53,653 nucleotides of DNA from Paraburkholderia unamae. GTDB taxonomy: Bacteria > Pseudomonadota > Gammaproteobacteria > Burkholderiales > Burkholderiaceae. Below, in pieces: positions 25,217 to 33,807 of this stretch; the stretch's first letter is position 1; each line of letters begins with the position of its first letter. The position numbers and the translations under genes were made by a program. The notes beneath the pieces are model-generated. The model worked only from the letters and a program-made list of their open reading frames with translations, was not told the origin of the DNA and made no database searches. The DNA is taken from contig NZ_QLSU01000052.1 in NCBI RefSeq assembly GCF_003268775.1, forward strand, positions 1-53,653. The letters run 5' to 3'.

Positions 25217-27681
25217 GCCTCGAACTCCGAGAAAGTGAACTGGTCCTTCACACGCCAGCGCAGCTTTTCGCCAGCAAAATTATCCTCTTCAATACCAGCG
25301 GGCGCGGCAAGCCGCCGTGCCTCTAGGAACCGCCCCGGGCCTTGCCCCGTGTCACCGAGAACGGCGGCAACCTTCGACCAGTCCTCGTAGAAATACTCGG
25401 CCAGCAGCGGGATTACCTTGTGACGCATCACCTCTTCGACGTCGTCGCGGGTCGTGCAGTTGGTGAAATAGGCGTGCCCGATCTGATGGTCCCGGTCGAA
25501 GAGATACTCGATACGATCGTTGATGGAGGTCAGGAGCTTCTGCAGATCGATTCCGCCCACGTTCTTCGAAAGGACCATCGAATCGGGCATCAATTCGCGG
25601 AACGTGAAGCGACGGCGGAGCGCCGTATCCAGAAGCGCAATGGAGCGATCGGCCGTGTTCATTGTGCCGATGATGTGGAGGTTCGCTGGGATGCCGAACG
25701 GCTTCTTCGAATAGGGTAACAGGAGGCGTATCTCATTCTGCATGCCCAGCCGCTTGTCTGGTTCTAGAAGCGTGATGAGTTCACCAAAGACTTTCGAGAT
25801 GTTTGCCCGGTTGATCTCGTCGATGATGAGGACGTGGTCCCGCGCTGACTGGCTTGCGCGAGGCCTCTCAGCGCCGAAGACAATCGCTTCCAGTGCATCC
25901 CAGTCCACGAGTGACTGATCGAGTTTGTAGACCGAATGCCGCCTGAAGCTGTTCGGGTAAAAGCGATCGCGCTCGGTCCCGTTGTCGTCGCGCCAAAGCC
26001 ACTCCACGTGGCGGCGGTGTGGATGGAATGCGGCATCCGGATCGTAGAAATATTCACTGGTGACTCTGCCAAATGCCTGGAACCGATCCCGCCCATCTGA
26101 GACGACAATATAGTCGCCAACCTGCATGTCGGCCCTGAATGAGAAGGTGATCACGATGTTTCCATCGTGCCCGGTCGCCTCGGGGTCCTTCTGGGCTCTC
26201 CATTCGGAGAAAATCTCGTTGTAGTCATCGAACCGTTCGTCTGACCAGTCGATGTCCCCGCCCCAACCAACATGGATCAAGCCGTGATCCAGACCGAAGC
26301 GGATCCTGTCATCCTCGATTTGTCGCCTTCCAAGTGCGACCTTGAACACACGGGCGGAACGGTCGAGCCGCGCTGATGTATTTCCCCCTCCTTGATCAAG
26401 TCTTGCGCGTTCGCTGACGCGCTTGAAGACGCCATCGTATGTCTTCAAGCAGAAGCCGGAGCTAATTTCCACCTCGTCTGGTCCCTCACCAGGATCGTCT
26501 CCAGTGCTTGGCCGTAGGCCTTCGACGAATTCCTCGTAGGACATGGACTGATGGAAGGTCACGAACTCGATCCGTCCTTCGCTTGACAAACGCCGATACT
26601 CGTCCATCAACGCTTCACGCTTCTCGCTGCCCTGAAAGTCCACGGCAACCTGATCGCCAAGACAAAGGCGAACCGCTTCCAATGCGGTGCGGTAAGTTTT
26701 GCCCGTGCCGGGCGGTCCGTAAAAGATCAGGTTGGTTGCTGAGCGGTTTGGCGTTGCTGCTGCGTCTGTCACGGTGGCTGTCCCCGCCTGCGATGTGAAC
26801 TTGTATGTGAAGATGGTCGAGCTGCTGGGGTTGGGCGTGGTATGTGATGGTGGGGGCACGTGGGCTAACTGCTGAAACTTCTCACCGCCGAGCGCGCTAC
26901 AGATGGTCGGGAATCTGTCTCGTAAGCCCATCGCTTCGGCGATCTCGCTGGCGCGAATAGCGACCTCAACAGCGCCGCGCTCTCGCGCTGGTTCTATGAA
27001 GTAATTCACTGCGCAAAGACGTATTCGGTCTGCGTCGCTTGTGAGGTGATCATAGCGTTCAGGGGGAAGGATGGGCTTGTCATCTCGATCCACGATAATG
27101 AAGCCCGAATTGTGTAGCCGCGAGGCAGCATCTGCTTTCTGCCCCCAACCTCCGTTCAGCTCGGTCTTTTTTAAGATAAAGCCGACAAGGGGCTTCGAGG
27201 GATAAACGCGATTTGGACGCTCGCGACTGGAGCGCACCCAGAAATCGCGAGGGTCCCCGAACCGACTGAAGATATCTGAGTTTTCACCAGTTTCGCCGTG
27301 CCGATCAAAGGCGTCCATAGCCCCTTCAATCTCTGCTCTTGTAAAGACACCTTTTGCGTCGGTACTAATGAGAACGTTCATATTAGCCGGTTGCCAATGA
27401 CTGCCATTGCTGTTGCCGTCGATAACTACGCCTGCCGCACGACTCTGGCTACTGAAGACATGATCGACGCTGAAACGGAAAAGCGCCGGGTTATTGTCGG
27501 GAACCAGAACACCCTGTGCCACCAAACGATGGCGTTCCGGCCTATCGCGTTTCTTATCCGGGGAACCTTCACGCATCGCGGTTGAACCCTCGCGAACAAC
27601 AAAACCAGATGGAACTGGCTTGCCGAAGGCTAAGGCCTGTTCTTTCTGGATCTGAAGCCATTCACCTTCATCTTTTGCCAT
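25213..27681 (-). CDS. mcrB: McrB-like AAA+ ATPase with DUF4357-like N-terminus and EVE-like insertion
   Basis: An 822-residue McrB homologue, much longer than the 459 residues of E. coli McrB. Residues about 50-97 (LVAQGVLV, then VFSSQSRAAGVVIDGNSNGSHW) match the DUF4357 pattern; residues 100-310 are unassigned. The AAA motor has Walker A GPPGTGKT at 322-329, Walker B VLIIDEINR at 617-625 and the McrB sensor MNTADRS at 674-680. Between Walker A and B lie roughly 290 residues instead of about 75; the extra part (about 440-600) has VGWGGDIDW and VGDYIVVSD motifs typical of EVE/PUA-like modified-base readers. ATG at 27681 with AAGAAG upstream. Operon with McrC. The domain names DUF4357 and EVE are from pattern recognition. 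Confidence 0.87.
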   Translation of the reverse strand: MAKDEGEWLQIQKEQALAFGKPVPSGFVVREGSTAMREGSPDKKRDRPERHRLVAQGVLVPDNNPALFRFSVDHVFSSQSRAAGVVIDGNSNGSHWQPANMNVLISTDAKGVFTRAEIEGAMDAFDRHGETGENSDIFSRFGDPRDFWVRSSRERPNRVYPSKPLVGFILKKTELNGGWGQKADAASRLHNSGFIIVDRDDKPILPPERYDHLTSDADRIRLCAVNYFIEPARERGAVEVAIRASEIAEAMGLRDRFPTICSALGGEKFQQLAHVPPPSHTTPNPSSSTIFTYKFTSQAGTATVTDAAATPNRSATNLIFYGPPGTGKTYRTALEAVRLCLGDQVAVDFQGSEKREALMDEYRRLSSEGRIEFVTFHQSMSYEEFVEGLRPSTGDDPGEGPDEVEISSGFCLKTYDGVFKRVSERARLDQGGGNTSARLDRSARVFKVALGRRQIEDDRIRFGLDHGLIHVGWGGDIDWSDERFDDYNEIFSEWRAQKDPEATGHDGNIVITFSFRADMQVGDYIVVSDGRDRFQAFGRVTSEYFYDPDAAFHPHRRHVEWLWRDDNGTERDRFYPNSFRRHSVYKLDQSLVDWDALEAIVFGAERPRASQSARDHVLIIDEINRANISKVFGELITLLEPDKRLGMQNEIRLLLPYSKKPFGIPANLHIIGTMNTADRSIALLDTALRRRFTFRELMPDSMVLSKNVGGIDLQKLLTSINDRIEYLFDRDHQIGHAYFTNCTTRDDVEEVMRHKVIPLLAEYFYEDWSKVAAVLGDTGQGPGRFLEARRLAAPAGIEEDNFAGEKLRWRVKDQFTFSEFEA

Positions 27682-27937
27682 CGTCTTCTTTCACTTTTGA
27701 ATTTTAGAAAATTCCAACGCACAGAGCGTGTCCCCCGGTTGCATCCTGCTCGACGGTATCGCATTTGGCCTCACGCAGGCGCGGCGCGCCAAAGACGAAG
27801 CGCCAGCCCCTTGGCGCGACACGGTCACGTTGATGCGGTCCAGTTCAGCTGCAACGTGGTCGCCACCGATTATGGCCGAATGACGGTGATGCGAAGAGTA
27901 GCCGCCGTCCCAGTTTTGCTCGGTGGAGGACGGCAAC

Positions 27938-28028
27938 GGGTCGACACCGGAAGTTCGCGCGGCATTTGCTTGCAGCAGCCGCGCCTCTGCGCCCTCCAGT
28001 TGGACCGGATCGGTTGTCCCGCGCGAAG
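27938..28028 (+). repeat. 90-bp repeat, copy A (inverted with respect to 50743-50832)
   Basis: This 91-bp stretch, starting GGGTCGACACCGG and ending GTCCCGCGCGAAG, matches the reverse complement of 50743-50832 with about six differences by eye, one a single-base indel. Weaker similarity continues upstream to about 27895. It lies just beyond the 3' end of the recombinase gene. The remainder of the gap 27682-28065 shows no gene. Confidence 0.85.
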
Positions 28029-28065
28029 TCGCGCGCCCGCTGGGACGAAGCTGCCGATCGCGACT

Positions 28066-29925
28066 TTATGCGCGAGAGCGCGACTGTTCGGGCCACGCCG
28101 GCTCGCCGTCAGAAACCTCGTCCGGGTCCTGGCGCCCGGCACGGTTCCGTTTCCTGAACATCAGGCTGACCTCGCGCATCATGCGCTGCGTTTCGGCCTG
28201 CACGTAGATCGACGTGGTCTGCACAGACTGGTGACCGAGGACCTTCTGGATGACATCAATGGGCACAGCGTTGGCTGCGGCCTGGGTGCCGAACGTGTGC
28301 CGGAACGCGTGCGGAGACAGCTGTTCGAGCGACGCCTGCGTTGCGGGTGTCAGGCTCTCCAGTTCAACGAGCAGCTGCCGCCGCAGCCAGTCGATCAACC
28401 GGTTGAGGACGTCGGTGGCGTACGGCATGCGCTGCGAACCGTCGTGTTTCAGCCGCGCAGCTTTGGTCCGGGGAATCACAAGCGGCGAGAGCAGGGGGCC
28501 GGTGGCCGTCGGTGCGTCGAAATCCTCGCCGCGATCGCGCCAGTGTGCGCGGATCGCATCGACCGTCCCGGTGCTGACGGGAACCGTTCTTTCCCGGCTG
28601 CGTTTGCCGGTCACGGTCAGCGCCCACACGTCCGTGCCATCTGCAGCGGGGTAGGGATGCAGGGTCTCGCGCCGCGCGTTCGCTGCTTCCTCACGCCGGA
28701 GACCCGAGTCGCCCAGCAGCAGCATCAGGGCGTGAACGATTCGCCAGCGCTGATTTTCGGCTGCAGCGCTTCGACGTTGGACGTGCCGGCGTACATCCGA
28801 CCACAGCTGCCCGGGCAGTGCACGCTCGACCCGCAGCTTTGCTTCCCGCTCGATCGTCACAGGATCGTTGACCATTTTCCATGGGTTGCCCGCGAGATAC
28901 CGCGCGTCGACGAGCCAGGTGAAGGCCGCGCGTAGCGCCCGCACGGCGTAAAGCTGCGACCGGGGACTGAGACTGTCACTCGCGAAGGGGCGCCAGCGCC
29001 GGGAGGTGCGCGGCGCACGCGGCCCAACGAAAGACGGGGAGGGCTGCTTCAGGAAATCCTTGAAAGCCTCGCAATCGTCGACGTGCAGTGAGCTGAGGGC
29101 CTTGCCGCGGATGGTCACCGACCAGAGCAGGAAACGTTGGAGTTCCCTGGTATAGACACGCAGGGTTTTCGGCTGGTCCCGGTACAGGTGCAGGTAGGCG
29201 CGGATGGCCGCGAGATCGTTGTGCGCGTCGATATAGGGAAAGGCAGCGGAGCGATTTACGCCGCGCGAGCCGTCGAGCGCCTCACATATGGCCATGCGCT
29301 CGAGCGGTGCGAGCAGCCCGGCTTCGCCTCCCACAGTGATGACCCCAGAGTCGGGGGCGACGAGCGGATCGGCCACGTCGACGTAGGGTTCGACGCGCAG
29401 TCCGATTGCGCGTTCGTGCCGGCGCAGCCAGGCGACGATCCGGCGCGCGCGCCCGGGTCCGATGCGGGGCACTGAGCGCCACCCCCTGCCGCCGCGTGTG
29501 TTGCAGTAGCCGGCGAGATCGCCGGGCGTGGCGATGCTGCGGCCCTTCAGGTAACGGGCGCCCATCGGGCGAAACCACATCCCGATACCGTGTGAGGCCG
29601 CGGGCGTGGTGACGGCGAGCAGGGCGGCCTCCTCGACCAGCTTCAGCGAGCCAGCTGTGAGGCGGCCGCTTCCGTGTTGACGGATGGACGCCGTCAGATG
29701 GTCAGCCAGCACCGATGATCCATGCCCGATCGCCAGATCAAACAGCGTCGCCAGCATGTCACGCAGGTAGCGCTCCATGGCATCCGGCGTGGCAGCGTGC
29801 ACATCTCCATTGGAATCGTAATAGGTGCGTGCGATGGTCGCGGGCGGGTGTTTCTGTAAGAACGCGCGCAGGGCGGCGAAGTCCTTTGACGAGAACCGGC
29901 GTTGCAGGGGGAGCTGTTCAGTCAT
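28066..29925 (-). CDS. Large tyrosine recombinase (phage-integrase family)
   Basis: A 619-residue integrase. The C-terminal catalytic domain has the first arginine in LLGDSGLRREEA, the HxxR box as HAFRHTFGT, the second histidine in LGHQSVQTTS and the nucleophilic tyrosine directly after (IYV). The N-terminal 250 residues are an extra domain as seen in the long chromosomal integrases (about 600 residues) of proteobacterial islands; the core-binding SAM-like domain follows (IRAYLHLYRDQPKTLRVYTRE). The ATG at 29925 is chosen over a TTG at 29961. It probably mobilises this accessory region; no att site could be identified. Confidence 0.9.
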   Translation of the reverse strand: MTEQLPLQRRFSSKDFAALRAFLQKHPPATIARTYYDSNGDVHAATPDAMERYLRDMLATLFDLAIGHGSSVLADHLTASIRQHGSGRLTAGSLKLVEEAALLAVTTPAASHGIGMWFRPMGARYLKGRSIATPGDLAGYCNTRGGRGWRSVPRIGPGRARRIVAWLRRHERAIGLRVEPYVDVADPLVAPDSGVITVGGEAGLLAPLERMAICEALDGSRGVNRSAAFPYIDAHNDLAAIRAYLHLYRDQPKTLRVYTRELQRFLLWSVTIRGKALSSLHVDDCEAFKDFLKQPSPSFVGPRAPRTSRRWRPFASDSLSPRSQLYAVRALRAAFTWLVDARYLAGNPWKMVNDPVTIEREAKLRVERALPGQLWSDVRRHVQRRSAAAENQRWRIVHALMLLLGDSGLRREEAANARRETLHPYPAADGTDVWALTVTGKRSRERTVPVSTGTVDAIRAHWRDRGEDFDAPTATGPLLSPLVIPRTKAARLKHDGSQRMPYATDVLNRLIDWLRRQLLVELESLTPATQASLEQLSPHAFRHTFGTQAAANAVPIDVIQKVLGHQSVQTTSIYVQAETQRMMREVSLMFRKRNRAGRQDPDEVSDGEPAWPEQSRSRA

Positions 29926-30159
29926 GTGGCGATCCGGTAGGGACAATTCGCGCCCATGCAACTAACTGTCAGGCCCGGTCGCAGGCGGGCCGCGTCGACC
30001 GCCCGACGGCGGGCGACGGGTGAGCGCGCAACGGCGGCTATTAGACTTAACTACGTTCGAAAACCTGTAAAACTGGAACAGCTGGCCCTCCAGCAACCGT
30101 CCCGGCGGCGCCCGGAGCGCGTGTCTGGAAACAATGGAAGGAAAAGGCCCGACCGACGA

Positions 30160-30705
30160 ATGATCAACTATGTGACCCCGGCGCTGATCGCGCGCCTGTT
30201 TCCGGACCCGCCCGACGACGTCATTGTGACCGAGCCGCTGCCCATCGACCCGACCGTGGAAGCGGTCGGCATCGACCTCGCGGGCACCCGATTTCTCGTC
30301 GTTTTTGCCGACGTCATGGCCTACGCAGGCAACGACCCCGATTTCATGCGGGACACGGCTGTCGCCTGGAACAATGGTTTTATTCCGGCGCCCGGTTCGC
30401 GCATCGTGAAGTTCCTGCGCGCCGGCGCCGACCGGGGCACCATGTTCGACCCGCACGCGTGGCCGCTGCCGGACATCGGCATGATCTGGCAGTTCATGGA
30501 GGTGCTCGCTGTAGCGGTCGAAGGCCATGCTCTGGCGTTTCCGGCCGTGCGCCAGTATTTCTATGCGCCGCAGAACGGCAAGCTCGACTCGATCAATAAT
30601 AGGATGTCGCGCCAGTTTGGCCGGGGCGAATACGGGGCGTCGTTCCGGTGTGTGACGCGGCCCGCCACTGACGAAGGAGGAATCTATGGCTTTGAACGCA
30701 TCTAG
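30160..30705 (+). CDS. Hypothetical protein
   Basis: A 181-residue protein of unknown function, divergent from the recombinase. No signal peptide or membrane segment is visible and no known motif is recognised; composition is that of an ordinary soluble protein with a hydrophobic core (GIDLAGTRFLVVFADVMAY). The start at 30160 (MINYVTPALIARLF) is chosen because the upstream open frame lies in the recombinase promoter region; the ribosome-binding site is poor. The last 20 bp overlap the next small gene, indicating co-transcription. Pairs of small genes next to long integrases are common, so a recombination accessory role is possible but unsupported. Confidence 0.6.
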   Translation: MINYVTPALIARLFPDPPDDVIVTEPLPIDPTVEAVGIDLAGTRFLVVFADVMAYAGNDPDFMRDTAVAWNNGFIPAPGSRIVKFLRAGADRGTMFDPHAWPLPDIGMIWQFMEVLAVAVEGHALAFPAVRQYFYAPQNGKLDSINNRMSRQFGRGEYGASFRCVTRPATDEGGIYGFERI

Positions 30706-30877
30706 CAGGCTGCGCCCGAAAGTGGTCGCGATGCAGAAGCGCGGCTTTGCCGTGGTCCTCGAATATACCGAGGCGGCGATGGCGAATGGCACGCTGCCGA
30801 AGCAGCCTGCCCGGCCGATCTACCGGGCGACGCTGCGCGTGCGCGCGCGGCGCACCGCCGAATCCGGACAGGACTGA
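30686..30877 (+). CDS. Small basic hypothetical protein
   Basis: A 63-residue protein rich in arginine and lysine. It has one of the best ribosome-binding sites in the window (GAAGGAGGAATCT before the ATG) and a canonical terminator 19 bp after its stop, which together support a genuine gene. It overlaps the end of the preceding hypothetical gene. A nucleic-acid-binding accessory function is possible from its charge; nothing more can be said. Confidence 0.6.
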   Translation: MALNASSRLRPKVVAMQKRGFAVVLEYTEAAMANGTLPKQPARPIYRATLRVRARRTAESGQD

Positions 30878-30895
30878 TCCCGTCCGGGCACCGAC

Positions 30896-30921
30896 AACGC
30901 CACCTTCGGGTGGCGTTTTTG
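30896..30921 (+). terminator. Rho-independent terminator
   Basis: AACGCCACC (30896-30904), TTCG tetraloop, GGTGGCGTT (30909-30917), then TTT: a textbook intrinsic terminator closing the two small genes that face away from the recombinase. The following 400 bp to 31317 contain no supported gene. Confidence 0.9.
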
Positions 30922-31317
30922 TTGGCGGCGCGCGGCGGCGGTTCTTCGGCCGACCCCGTGGCACCTAGCCTTATGGCAATTTAACAGCTGCTGTGCCGGG
31001 CTGATTCTTCAAACGTGCCGGAGAAGTCAGCCGCGTGGTTATCGTCGCAGCCGTGACCAGCAACCGAAGGCGGCTTCCGATTCCTGAGTGGCGAAGCGCC
31101 AGGGTCCTCCTTTAGCTTGCCGTTACGAGTTATCAGACCTGACGACGTTCGCAAACTTACGAAATTACATCTTCAGCCGGGTGGCACCCGTGGCGACCCG
31201 GCTGACGCCAGGGCAGGCGAGGGCAGGCGGCCGTCGGCGCGCGCCGCAACGGCGGGGCCGTTGCGGCGCAGCCGGTTTTACGCCAGGATCGCGAGGCCCG
31301 GACTTCCCCTGCCGCCC

Positions 31318-31671
31318 ATGGCCGACCGCCTCGAACTGGTTGCCCTCGCGCTGCCCCCCGGCTGCGCCCCCGAATCCCTGCCGCCGGCGGTCGTGCAGTT
31401 CATCGCCGCGTGCTGGCCCGGCATGAGCCGCGCCCAGCTGCTCGACCGGGCCCGGCGCCTTGCGCTGCGCGTGTCGCTGCGCGCCCGGCCCGCAGCGGGT
31501 CAGGCGGCCGGACCGGACGGTGTCAGGCGGTATGCGCTGGTCCTCACCCTCGGGGCGGCGAAGGCGGAGCTGGTTGCCCACGTGCGGCGGCTCGCGCGGC
31601 GCAGTGGCACCCGGCGTGCCCGGGCCTCGCTGCCGCCGGCGCGGGACGTGAGGCAGGCGGGGCTTTTCTGA
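31318..31671 (+). CDS. Hypothetical protein, arginine- and alanine-rich
   Basis: A possible 117-residue protein (MADRLELVALALPPG at the N-terminus, RDVRQAGLF at the end). It is open from 31117, but the upstream part has a different character. The very high GC and arginine content and the absence of a ribosome-binding site make this doubtful; the segment 70-105 (RYALVLTLGAAKAELVAHVRRLA) reads like a folded protein. Function unknown. Confidence 0.4.
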   Translation: MADRLELVALALPPGCAPESLPPAVVQFIAACWPGMSRAQLLDRARRLALRVSLRARPAAGQAAGPDGVRRYALVLTLGAAKAELVAHVRRLARRSGTRRARASLPPARDVRQAGLF

Positions 31672-31813
31672 CCGCTCTGGTGGTAAGGGGCTACATCGAG
31701 CCGGTGTATGACCGGTTGCTTCGGCGCCGTTATTGTCTTGCAGCATCCCCCCGTATTTTCACCAGACGGTCGACTTTCATCATCCGTTGAAAGCGACCTA
31801 AATAATGAAATTC

Positions 31814-31823
31814 CGTTGCAACG
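31814..31823. promoter_or_regulatory. Palindrome CGTTGCAACG just upstream of the regulator/antitoxin-like gene
   Basis: A perfect 10-bp palindrome ending nine bases before the ATG at 31833, next to promoter-like TTGAAA and TAAATAAT sequences (31786-31804). Its position would let a bound HTH protein block initiation, fitting autoregulation by the winged-helix protein encoded directly downstream. Inference from position and symmetry only. Confidence 0.4.
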
Positions 31824-31832
31824 TTTCACTGA

Positions 31833-32930
31833 ATGAAGTACCTTCAGCAAATGTTGAAATGGGATATTTTAATGAAAGACGGTGAGATTCGCGCTAGGGA
31901 CGCGCTGCGGAAGTTGCTCGAGAGGGTTCCGATTGTCGAGATCAACGAAATCACGTCCGAAGCCGCGTCCGGGGAAGAGAAGCCGGACATGGTCGCCCGA
32001 CTGGTGGTTGACGGCAGGCAGCATGAGCTCGTCTGCGAGTACAAGCCGAACGGCCAGCCACGATACGCTCGTTCAGCGCTACTGGAACTGCGCGACTACG
32101 CACGACAATCCTCGCTCGCCACCCCCATCTTTATCGCGCCCTATATTTCTCCTGCAGTCAGGCAATTGTGCGAAGAAAAGGGCGTCGGCTATCTGGATCT
32201 GAAGGGGAACGCCCGCATTGCCTTCGGCGGCGTGTTCATCGAGCGTATCGTGGCGGAGAATTCAGGGGCCGAACAACGCGAACTCAAGTCACTTTTCAGG
32301 CCGAAATCTGCACAGGTCCTCCGCGCCATGCTGCGCGAACCTGACCGCTCATGGCGCGTTACCGACCTGTCAGAAGTCTCCGGCGTGAGTCTGGGCCATG
32401 TCAGCAATGTGCGCACAGCATTGATCGATCGAGAATGGGCGCTGGCTTCGGCCGAGGGTCTTCTGTTGACGAAACCAGATGAGTTGCTCGACGCCTGGCG
32501 CGATAGCTACACAGCGCCGTCCGGCGAGCGCATGCGGTTTTACACCCCATTGCACGGCACCGCACTGGAGGATGCCGCCCGCAGTGTGCTCAGCGCGGGC
32601 GACGGACCTGGACATGCTGCCTTTGCATCGTTCTCAGCTGCGCATTGGCTTGCTCCTTATGGGCGCACAGGCACGCACTACCTTTACGCCGATCCCGAAG
32701 GAGTGGAGAAGATGCGGGTGGCGTTGAGGCTCGCGCCTGCCTCGAAGGGAGAAAACGTGCTCATCACAATTCCAAAAGACGCGGGTCTGCTCGCTGACAC
32801 GGTTGAGCCGGCCCCCGGCGCAATATGCACGGATCCTATCCAGACTTATCTTGATCTATCCATTGCGGGTGAACGCGGTGCTGAAGCCGCCGAGCATCTG
32901 CGTCGGGAAAAACTGTCATGGCCAAAATGA
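31833..32930 (+). CDS. Nuclease-fold plus winged-helix regulator (COG4861/AbiEi-like antitoxin)
   Basis: A 365-residue protein. The N-terminal half resembles a PD-(D/E)XK-like fold (PDMVARLVVDG, ELVCEYKPNGQPRYARSALLEL, then PIFIAPYISPAVRQLCEEKG and VGYLDLKGNARIAFGGVFIER). A winged helix follows at about 150-210 (SAQVLRAMLREP, VTDLSEVSGVSLGHVSNVRTAL). Homologues are usually annotated as type IV toxin-antitoxin AbiEi-like antitoxins and pair with a nucleotidyltransferase, as here: the stop codon overlaps the next gene. The start is uncertain; ATG at 31833 is given, and 31872 (MKDGEIRAR) is an alternative. Probably the autorepressor/antitoxin of the operon. Confidence 0.7.
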   Translation: MKYLQQMLKWDILMKDGEIRARDALRKLLERVPIVEINEITSEAASGEEKPDMVARLVVDGRQHELVCEYKPNGQPRYARSALLELRDYARQSSLATPIFIAPYISPAVRQLCEEKGVGYLDLKGNARIAFGGVFIERIVAENSGAEQRELKSLFRPKSAQVLRAMLREPDRSWRVTDLSEVSGVSLGHVSNVRTALIDREWALASAEGLLLTKPDELLDAWRDSYTAPSGERMRFYTPLHGTALEDAARSVLSAGDGPGHAAFASFSAAHWLAPYGRTGTHYLYADPEGVEKMRVALRLAPASKGENVLITIPKDAGLLADTVEPAPGAICTDPIQTYLDLSIAGERGAEAAEHLRREKLSWPK

Positions 32931-33787
32931 CCACCCAGGAGCCGCAGTCAGCCGCGGAGTATGACGACCGCACTACCGTAGCCGTGAAGTCTGTGCTGGT
33001 CGAGATCGGTCAAATACTCGGCAGCTTCAAGGGCAAATTCGCCATCATTGGGGGGGCCGTCCCGTGGTTGCTGCTGGCCAATGAGGACATGCCGCACGTT
33101 GGCACGCTCGATGTGGATGTCGGGCTGGATGCGGAAGCACTCGGCGACGGCGAGTATGCGACCCTCGTTGGGGCTCTTCAGGCTCAGGGATACGCCCAGC
33201 GCGAGGGGCTTCGGCGCTTCCAGTTGGTTCGCCAGGTCCCCGCGCGCGACGGCGGCGAGGCGATCGACATTGTTGTCGACTTCCTGATGCCGCGGGACGC
33301 GGAAATCGTCAAGAATGATCCGCCGCTCGTCGCCGACTTCGCTGTGCAACGAGCGGACGGCGCCGATCTGGCGATGCGGTTCTATCAGATGGTTGCGGTT
33401 GCAGGGCCGATGCCTAACGGTGAAACGAATCGCGTGGAAATTGCGGTGTGCTCGATACCCGCGCTGCTGGCGATGAAAGGTCATGCACTCGCGGGACGCT
33501 ACAAGCAGAAGGACGCGTACGACATTTACTACTGCGTCCGAAACTATCCTGGCGGGATCGAAACCTTGGCTCACGAATGCCGCCAAGTGCTCGGCCTCCC
33601 GAGCGGAAAGCGTGGCTTCGGGCACATTGCCGACAAGTTCGATAGCTTCGAAGGCTATGGCCCCACCTGCGTGAGACGCTTTGTCGAAGACACGCATGTG
33701 CTGGGCGAGCGCACGCCGGAACAGTGGCAGCAGGACGCGTTTGGACAAATTGACGCGCTGCTGCGTGCCATGGGGTTGAGGGTTTAA
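32918..33787 (+). CDS. Nucleotidyltransferase, AbiEii-like toxin candidate
   Basis: A 289-residue protein with a DNA-polymerase-beta-type nucleotidyltransferase start: IIGGAVPWLL followed by TLDVDVGLD (two aspartates of the metal site) and a third acidic strand EAIDIVVDFL. The C-terminal KQKDAYDIYYCVRNYPGG segment is typical of AbiEii/COG4849-like proteins (lysine followed by D-x-xD/Y). In type IV toxin-antitoxin systems such enzymes modify tRNA or other targets. Either the ATG at 32918 or that at 32927 (ATGA overlap with the previous stop) could start it; both imply coupling to the regulator upstream. Toxin function is inferred. Confidence 0.75.
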   Translation: MAKMTTQEPQSAAEYDDRTTVAVKSVLVEIGQILGSFKGKFAIIGGAVPWLLLANEDMPHVGTLDVDVGLDAEALGDGEYATLVGALQAQGYAQREGLRRFQLVRQVPARDGGEAIDIVVDFLMPRDAEIVKNDPPLVADFAVQRADGADLAMRFYQMVAVAGPMPNGETNRVEIAVCSIPALLAMKGHALAGRYKQKDAYDIYYCVRNYPGGIETLAHECRQVLGLPSGKRGFGHIADKFDSFEGYGPTCVRRFVEDTHVLGERTPEQWQQDAFGQIDALLRAMGLRV

Positions 33788-33807
33788 TCCGCGGAACAGA
33801 CAGGATC

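Noticed and set aside
27697..28935. A 412-codon plus-strand frame covering the 90-bp repeat and the 3' part of the recombinase
   Set aside because: Opposite a recombinase with all catalytic residues; the translated product has no recognised domain.
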